Below, one piece after another: positions 7,085 through 8,816 of a DNA stretch of 8,816 nucleotides. Each line of letters begins with the position of its first letter. Position 1 is the stretch's first letter. Both the position numbers and the translations under genes were made by a program. The notes below the pieces were generated by a model. That model saw only the letters and a list, made by a program, of their open reading frames with translations. It was not told where the DNA came from and made no database searches. The stretch comes from Bacillota bacterium (GTDB lineage Bacteria; Bacillota; Thermosediminibacteria; Thermosediminibacterales; Thermosediminibacteraceae): positions 1-8,816 of the forward strand of contig QGUT01000059.1 of assembly GCA_003242255.1 (NCBI GenBank). The letters run 5' to 3'.

Positions 7085-7460
7085 CTTTCATACCCCCTTC
7101 CGCCGCAGAGAAAGCCACGGCGTAATCCCGGCAGTGGGAAATGCTCACCAGAAGCCGGGTGAACCCTTTCATCTTTGCCAGTTCCAGGGCCTTTCCGGAA
7201 AGCCGGACCCAAGGTTTTCCGGATTGGTCGGGAAGGATTTCTATATCCTTCCACCTGAAAAAACCGATGCCGGTCCCCAGCACCTTGCTGACCGCTTCCT
7301 TCGCCGCGAACCTGCCGGCCACGTGCCTGTACAGGCTCTCGCCCTTCTTTTGTTTTATCACGTCTATTTCTTCAATTGTAAATATTTTTTTCAAAAAATT
7401 TTCTCTGTCCAGAGCTCTTTTTATCCTGGCAATCTCCACTATATCGACGCCTATTTCCAT
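7044..7460 (-). CDS. acpS: Holo-[acyl-carrier-protein] synthase
   Basis: This enzyme transfers 4'-phosphopantetheine from CoA to the serine of apo-acyl carrier protein. From the ATG at 7460 the protein has 138 residues. It opens with MEIGVDIVEIARI, where D6 is a magnesium ligand, and contains GRFAAKEAVSKVLGTG with E55 as the second ligand. SISHCRDYAVA near 106-116 completes the family signature. A GTG at 7475 would add MNFGF but has little ribosome site before it, whereas GAGGTGA lies upstream of the ATG, somewhat far at 11 bases. The start is therefore probable rather than certain. The last 18 or so residues (GGMKGESGEPFDDERDR) extend past the usual family end and are encoded mostly within the nnr overlap, so they are probably non-essential. 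It is the first gene of the operon. Confidence 0.93.
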   Translation of the reverse strand: MEIGVDIVEIARIKRALDRENFLKKIFTIEEIDVIKQKKGESLYRHVAGRFAAKEAVSKVLGTGIGFFRWKDIEILPDQSGKPWVRLSGKALELAKMKGFTRLLVSISHCRDYAVAFSAAEGGMKGESGEPFDDERDR

Positions 7461-7541
7461 AAAACCAAAATTCACCTCGGTATAAATTAAGAAAAAGGGA
7501 AAAAATATATTTTAGGAAAGCCGGCCAATCTCTATATTATT

Positions 7542-7570
7542 TCTATATTTCCCTCCAAATACCTTCCCAA
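7542..7570 (-). promoter_or_regulatory. Possible sigma-A promoter for the acpS operon
   Basis: Read on the minus strand, TTGGGA (7565-7570) is followed after 17 bases by TATAGA (7542-7547). Each box matches consensus at four of six positions. It lies about 80 bases before the acpS ATG. The region is very AT-rich and a second TATA-like box occurs at 7531-7536, so this is a weak call. Confidence 0.33.
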
Positions 7571-7594
7571 AATTAAAAAAGTTTTACTAGATAT

Positions 7595-7611
7595 ATTGAC
7601 CTTCTTTGACC
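7595..7611 (-). promoter_or_regulatory. Predicted CtsR operator overlapping the hsp20 -35 box
   Basis: Read on the minus strand the sequence is GGTCAAA-GAA-GGTCAAT. The established CtsR operator is a tandem heptad RGTCAAA-NAN-RGTCAAA. Thirteen of fourteen heptad bases and the middle A of the spacer match. One heptad covers the -35 hexamer, an ideal place for repression. CtsR itself is not encoded in the window, so control by it is inferred. Confidence 0.75.
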
Positions 7612-7624
7612 TTTGTAATATAAT
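7596..7624 (+). promoter_or_regulatory. Sigma-A promoter of hsp20
   Basis: TTGACC (7596-7601) and a perfect TATAAT (7619-7624) are spaced by exactly 17 bases. The -35 box has five of six consensus bases. Transcription would begin near 7631, leaving a leader of about 35 bases before the ATG at 7666. Confidence 0.85.
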
Positions 7625-7636
7625 TATAACCGAAAA

Positions 7637-7651
7637 TAGTAATAATTACTA
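7637..7651 (+). repeat. Short palindrome in the hsp20 leader
   Basis: TAGTAAT-A-ATTACTA is a perfect 7-bp inverted repeat around one central base. It lies just after the predicted transcription start and ends where the ribosome site AAAGGAGGGG (7651-7660) begins. In RNA it could form a weak six-pair AU-rich hairpin with a three-base loop; in DNA it could be a protein site. Confidence 0.5.
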
Positions 7652-7665
7652 AAGGAGGGGACAAC

Positions 7666-8100
7666 ATGAGGGGTCGCGATTTGATACCCTGGAGGAGAAG
7701 AGGATTTTTCCCGAGCATTTTCGAGTTTGACGTGGAAAACTTCCTCGACAATTTCTTCGACTTCTTCGGGCCCCAGTCCATCCGAATCGACATGAGGGAG
7801 ACTGAAAGTGAATATATAGTCGAAGCCGATATGCCCGGCTTTGACAAAAACAGCATAGAGATCCGGTGCGACGACAGCACGCTCACCATTTCGGGACAGC
7901 AGGACGAAATAACCGAAGAAAAGACAGATAATTACATCCACCGCGAACGCAGGAGGGGCAGCTTCAGCCGCACCATTCCGATGCCCGAGAACGCGGATCC
8001 TGAAAATATAAAGGCGAGCTACAACAACGGGGTCCTTAAAATTACAATCCCCAAAAGAAGGCCGAGCAAACCTTATGGCCGCAGGATAGAGATAGAATAA
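7666..8100 (+). CDS. Small heat-shock protein, Hsp20/alpha-crystallin family
   Basis: This ATP-independent holdase chaperone has 144 residues, a usual length for bacterial Hsp18/Hsp20. Residues 1-36 form a short N-terminal arm rich in arginine then phenylalanine (PWRRRGFFPSIFEF, FLDNFFDFFG). The alpha-crystallin domain runs from about 38 to 131, with YIVEADMPGFDKNSIEI, the GSFSRTIPMPENAD stretch, and the hallmark NNGVLKITIPK at 120-130. The C-terminal IEI (141-143) is the I-x-I motif that docks into a neighbouring subunit during oligomer assembly. The ATG follows AAAGGAGGGG by five bases. It is transcribed alone from its own promoter and ends at a strong terminator, with a predicted CtsR site for heat induction. 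Confidence 0.96.
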   Translation: MRGRDLIPWRRRGFFPSIFEFDVENFLDNFFDFFGPQSIRIDMRETESEYIVEADMPGFDKNSIEIRCDDSTLTISGQQDEITEEKTDNYIHRERRRGSFSRTIPMPENADPENIKASYNNGVLKITIPKRRPSKPYGRRIEIE

Positions 8101-8140
8101 GAGGTTGGGTCAAAAGCCCAACCTCTTTTATTTTATTTTT
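8099..8140 (+). terminator. Strong intrinsic terminator of hsp20
   Basis: An 11-bp stem (8099-8109 with 8117-8127) with a 7-base loop is followed at 8126-8140 by a T-rich tract of 13 T among 15 bases. It starts inside the hsp20 stop codon. This should also shield hsp20 from the element downstream and the element from hsp20 transcription. Confidence 0.93.
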
Positions 8141-8284
8141 CTCGATCATTATTTAGAATTTTGATACCTACCCATTTCAATGGCGTTTGTTATTAGTAAT
8201 CTCCTAACATATTAGACACTTTTGCTAAATTATAGAGGTTGAGTTAAGTCCATATAATTGTGTAAAAAGTTGTTGAGCCACCCC

Positions 8285-8337
8285 CATCCCTCTGGTTAGA
8301 ATTAAATTGCCAACAGAAAAACCTAACTGGAGGGATG
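8285..8337 (+). promoter_or_regulatory. Leader hairpin masking the transposase ribosome binding site
   Basis: Arm 8285-8299 pairs with arm 8323-8337 over 15 pairs, 13 Watson-Crick and two G-U wobbles, with a 23-base loop. The right arm includes the GGAGGG ribosome site (8329-8334) of the transposase. Leader structures that block translation from read-through RNA are known in other insertion sequences; the role here is inferred. Confidence 0.6.
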
Positions 8338-8341
8338 AGAA

Positions 8342-8816
8342 ATGGCTCAATATAATATTACCATCGATTCTGAAATTTTGCACCACCTTTTTCTAAAGGG
8401 AGCTAAAGATGAGGGGATGGCCAAACTATTGGAGTCCATACTCAACCAAATACTCCAAGCCCAGGCTACCGAACAAATCAAAGCCGAACCTTATGAAAGA
8501 ACCGAAGAAAGACAGGATTACCGTAACGGTTACTACCAGAGAAATCTTGTTACCAGAGTCGGTACCCTCACGCTGAGAGTTCCAAGGCTCCGCAACGGTA
8601 AGCTAACTACTGAGATCTTCAGCCGTTACCAGAGAAGCGAACAGGCCCTTTTGCTGGCATTAATGGAAATGGTGGTTAACGGCGTATCAACACGGAAAAT
8701 TGAAGAAATAACCTACGAGCTTTGCGGTACCGAGTTTTCAAAATCTACAATCTCCGAGCTTTGCAAAAACCTTGACCCTATTGTTACAGCCTGGAATTCC
8801 AGGCCTCTTAGAGAAA
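8342..8816 (+). CDS. IS256-family transposase, N-terminal part (runs off window)
   Basis: Translating from the ATG at 8342 gives 158 open codons to the window edge with no stop. The protein starts MAQYNITIDSEILHHLF and includes ERQDYRNGYYQRNLVTRVGTLTLRVPRLRNGKL, then RYQRSEQALLLALMEMVVNGVSTRKIEEI and SKSTISELCKNLDP. These are hallmark N-terminal segments of the IS256 (mutator-type) transposases: the first half carries the DNA-binding region, and the DDE catalytic residues lie further on, outside the window. Full-length members have around 400 residues, so well over half is missing here only because of the window end. The start follows GGAGGG by seven bases, within the leader hairpin. The reading frame seen is intact, so the element may be active. 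Confidence 0.93.
   Translation, partial: MAQYNITIDSEILHHLFLKGAKDEGMAKLLESILNQILQAQATEQIKAEPYERTEERQDYRNGYYQRNLVTRVGTLTLRVPRLRNGKLTTEIFSRYQRSEQALLLALMEMVVNGVSTRKIEEITYELCGTEFSKSTISELCKNLDPIVTAWNSRPLRE

Larger units (their letters stand above)
7461..7665. other. Divergent intergenic region between acpS and hsp20
   Basis: About 205 bases separate the two outward-facing genes. The stretch is AT-rich and holds the possible acpS promoter, the hsp20 promoter with its overlapping heptad repeat, and a short palindrome before the hsp20 ribosome site. No ORF with a plausible start and ribosome site, and no CIRCE element (TTAGCACTC inverted repeat), is seen. Confidence 0.7.
8241..8816 (+). mobile_element. 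IS256-family insertion sequence, left part, cut by window end
   Basis: A segment starting near 8241 (GAGTTAAGTCC, then ATATAATTGTGTAAA) resembles from memory the terminal inverted repeat of IS256-group elements, which contain AAGTCCGTATAATTGTGTAAA. A transposase of the same family begins 101 bases further in. The right end, the matching inverted repeat and the target duplication lie outside the window, so the exact boundary is uncertain by several bases. The element sits about 100 bases after the hsp20 terminator. Bases 8141-8240 between them show no gene or clear motif. Confidence 0.75.

Noticed and set aside
7587..7941. Two minus-strand open frames of about 100 codons opposite hsp20 and its promoter
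   Set aside because: They lie antisense to a clear Hsp20 gene and run across its promoter; the translations are low-complexity and unrecognised.
8253..8258. TATAAT inside the IS left end as a transposase promoter
   Set aside because: No acceptable -35 box is found 16-18 bases upstream (the hexamer there reads TTATAG). The sequence is better explained as part of the conserved IS terminal repeat.

Overview
The window looks like a chromosomal segment of a Gram-positive, probably thermophilic anaerobic Firmicute of the Thermoanaerobacterales/Thermosediminibacterales kind. This is inferred from the acpS-nnr-alr-antitoxin-mazF gene order, the strong G-rich Shine-Dalgarno sites, the frequent GTG starts, a CtsR-type heat-shock operator and an IS256-family element. 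The exact genus cannot be read from the sequence alone.

Layout. (1) Bases 1-873, plus strand: a membrane-anchored YkuE-type metallophosphoesterase behind an extended -10 promoter. It converges on the large minus-strand operon at a hairpin terminator (903-938). (2) Bases 950-7460, minus strand: an unbroken eight-gene run with gaps of 1-21 bases or overlaps of 32 and 41 bases. In transcription order it encodes holo-ACP synthase (acpS), bifunctional NAD(P)HX epimerase/dehydratase (nnr), alanine racemase (alr), a ribbon-helix-helix antitoxin, the MazF/EndoA endoribonuclease, a class I amidotransferase-fold gamma-glutamyl hydrolase (peptidase C26), a DppA-type D-aminopeptidase (M55) and a metal-dependent amidohydrolase. 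(3) Bases 7461-7665: a divergent promoter region. The plus-strand promoter has a near-consensus sigma-A pair overlapped by a tandem heptad that fits the CtsR operator. (4) Bases 7666-8140: a small heat-shock protein (Hsp20) and its strong intrinsic terminator. (5) From about 8241 to the window end: the left end and first 158 codons of an IS256-family transposase, cut by the window edge, with a leader hairpin that covers the transposase ribosome binding site.

How the genes fit together. The first five operon genes are the classic Firmicute housekeeping cluster (lipid carrier activation, nicotinamide nucleotide repair, D-alanine supply, MazEF-type toxin-antitoxin). The three extra downstream genes are all predicted peptide/amide hydrolases. 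At least two have activities (D-amino-acid peptide bond, gamma-glutamyl bond) that match bonds in peptidoglycan stem peptides. A cell-wall peptide turnover module attached to alr is therefore an attractive but unproven reading. The hsp20 gene is separate and appears to be stress-regulated.

I see no CRISPR array, rRNA, tRNA or phage gene. No stretch longer than about 210 bases lacks a gene.
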